A DNA stretch of 64,000 nt, from the NCBI RefSeq assembly GCF_040436345.1, contig NC_133235.1, positions 15,710,660 to 15,774,659 on the forward strand. The letters run 5' to 3'. Each line of letters opens with the position of its first letter. Position 1 is the first letter of the stretch. Positions 62,140 through 64,000 of this stretch are shown here, in pieces. A model generated the notes under the pieces. It saw only the letters and a program-made list of their open reading frames with translations, searched no databases and was not told where the DNA came from. The position numbers and the translations under genes were made by a program. Source of the DNA: Pagrus major. Taxonomy: Eukaryota; Chordata; Actinopteri; Spariformes; Sparidae.

Positions 62140-62575
62140 TGTTATTCCACAGTAACGTGAGCGAGAGCTGGCTTTGAATGAAATGTGACGCAGGCCTTTT
62201 TTTTTTCTTTTTTTTTTTTAGAAAAGTGATGCTTACATGTCAGTTTGACAAAGTTTTAAACGCATTTCCTTTTTTGCTGCACTTTCTAAGTTTTGGCACC
62301 TACATTTAGATTTCACATCCTGTGTCCTGGGAGCACAGGTAAACACACATCATTCACTTTTGTTCTTGAGATCAAAATGCACTCAAATTCCTCAGGATTT
62401 AAAGAAAGACAGTTAAATTTGGCTAAAAAAACAGTTTTATTTGCCTCCAGTTATCTTCTCTCCAGCTCTCCTGGAATGTCAGTGATGACCTTCTCGTTTA
62501 TTTGTCTTTGAGGTCCTGTCCCTGTGTCTCGTGTTGATGTAGGTGTTTCCAGTGCCGTGCTGGTGAGCCGTCAGG

Positions 62576-62707
62576 ATGAGGCCTGGTCAGCTGATCCTCC
62601 CCACCGCCGCCGCCGCCGCTCTCCTCTTCCTCCTATCAGGCCTGTCTCTGACCTCTGGCTGCAACAAAGCCCTCTGCGCGAGCGACGTCAGCAAGTGTCT
62701 CATCCAG
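62576..62707 (+). CDS. twsg1: Twisted gastrulation BMP signaling modulator 1, first coding exon
   Basis: Twsg1 is a secreted protein that binds BMPs and chordin and tunes BMP signalling. This exon encodes residues 1-44: a hydrophobic signal peptide with an Ala run and Leu-rich core (about 1-28), then [16 protein letters not shown], identical to the start of vertebrate mature TWSG1. The donor is CAG|gtaaag. Two candidate acceptors 10 bp apart precede the ATG (ends 62542 and 62552). The rest of the gene, including the Cys-rich domains, lies beyond the right edge. Synteny after ankrd12 agrees with human 18p11. Which teleost duplicate (a or b) cannot be told. Confidence 0.93.
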
Positions 62708-63862
62708 GTAAAGCACATCAAGGTTTCCACGCTCTAAACACACTTTCTCTGGGAGCGTTTCATGCTGACTGTTGGATTTGCACAAGTCTAACCCACTGTC
62801 GAAGAAATCAAGACATGCTCCTCTGATCTGTGGCAGAAATCCCTTTTCAAGCTTTAAATTTGGGATATTCTCTGTGGAGTTCTGTTTGTCGGTGTTAAAC
62901 GACTAGTAAACCACACAGAAATGTGGTTTCGATCTTCAAAAATCTCTCAAGGCTGTTGTAAAAATGCACACAAACTTGCGTTCACTGCCCACAAACAAGG
63001 GTCACCTCGCTGACGTTACTTTCTGATCACAGACAGGTATTGTAATCGTATGAGTGCCGAACTTAACTGAGCTTTTCTGTGGGAAATGTCTGTGAGAGCG
63101 CAGCCAAGTTCAAGCTTTTCATCCTACAGTGCTACAGCTGTTTTGTGTAAACGAAGACTGTTGTTTCTCCTGACAAGAACATAAATTTAATGTCGTCTGA
63201 GGCGGCAGTCGAGTTCGAGTCGAAGAAGTCGAACCCGAAACTTGTTTTAATAACATTTAAATTGGACTTAAACTGGCAGGACAGACATTCCTTCGACTGG
63301 TGGATAAAGCAAATATGTGACAGCCGCTTTCGTGCAAATACTTCACATCAGAACAAATATCCTGCAGGAGCCAAATTCAAGTTAGATTCGGCCCGTGTCC
63401 TGATGGAGATCTGGACCCGAGAACAAAGATGGAATCTGTTGTGAAGAATGCAGATGCATTCCTTCGATAAGCCAAGTGAAGTCTGGAGTGAAAGCGAGCA
63501 GCGGAGCAGCAGAGATGTGAGTCTGCCCAGCGTCATGCACACCTGCTCTCTACCTGTCTGACTCCTGCAGGTCAGTTTCAGGGCAGAATCGCTGCCTAGG
63601 TCTTTAATTTATGTGAAGTTTCCTTTTTTTTGGCTCTACCCTCTTAAGTTCACCTCGACCGCTCTGACGTTTGACTTCTGTTGACTCTCTGCCGTCACTT
63701 CCGTTGTGTCATTTTTTCCGTCACGTCTGACTCCCGGTGGGTGAGGGGCCCAACGTTTACACAAATTCCGTCATACATACTTGTTATTTTGAGGGAAAAC
63801 ATGAAGAGAAGTGTCGGCCTGTCGTTCCAACACCTGTCAGGACAAATTTGAGCTGCTGCTCT

Positions 63863-63908
<46 letters not shown>

Positions 63909-64000
63909 CCTGCGGTGTGTTAAGCGGCCCTGCCTCTCCCATTAACATCTTTTAAAACACTGTATTTAACCTCCGTGGCCATTTCGCCTGCGTGACCTCT
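62708..64000. other. twsg1 intron to right edge
   Basis: No further twsg1 exon (the next would start near ELCQCRPGEG) is found. It contains a GT microsatellite at 63864-63907. Confidence 0.5.
63864..63907. repeat. (GT)n microsatellite
   Basis: About 22 perfect GT units in the twsg1 intron. Confidence 0.95.

Noticed and set aside
63190..63444. 84-codon plus-strand frame in the twsg1 intron
   Set aside because: It does not match the next TWSG1 exon and has no flanking splice sites.

Overview
The window looks like a teleost fish nuclear chromosome. Its genes have short exons with GT-AG introns. It carries (CA)n microsatellites and decayed fish-type transposons, and the gene order ndufv2 - ankrd12 - twsg1 matches the vertebrate block found on human chromosome 18p11. 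I assigned genes by reading translated exons against protein families I know. No database search was run, and the species is not identified.

Layout. (1) 545-10582, minus strand: ten 5' coding exons of an ACSS2-type acetyl-CoA synthetase (acss2-like). The C-terminal half lies beyond the left edge. (2) 10583-11596: about 1 kb of divergent intergenic DNA shared with the next gene, with a 10-bp tandem repeat. (3) 11597-18935, plus: complete ndufv2 (244 aa, mitochondrial complex I 24-kDa subunit), eight exons, one intron apparently of GC-AG type. (4) 18936-20570: repeat-rich spacer with two copies of a TA-flanked MITE. (5) 20580-21900: GC-rich promoter region of ankrd12. (6) ankrd12, plus: an inferred non-coding first exon ending at 21470, an 18-kb first intron, coding exons from 39635 to 58144 (1956 aa), and a 3' UTR to about 59240. 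Its 4.4-kb exon at 49641-54070 is the largest coding block. (7) 59241-61500: spacer with an unassigned protein-like minus-strand reading frame (60022-60309) and a tandem duplication. (8) About 61550 onward, plus: twsg1 promoter, non-coding exon and first coding exon (62576-62707). The rest lies beyond the right edge.

The genes do not form a pathway. One makes acetyl-CoA, one is a respiratory-chain subunit, one is a nuclear co-regulator scaffold and one is a secreted BMP modulator. I found no CRISPR array, toxin system, viral gene, tRNA or rRNA. The points most worth checking are the orphan 60-kb reading frame, the GC-AG intron and extra cysteine in ndufv2, the two MITE families with readable terminal inverted repeats, and the acss2-like/ndufv2 divergent promoter.
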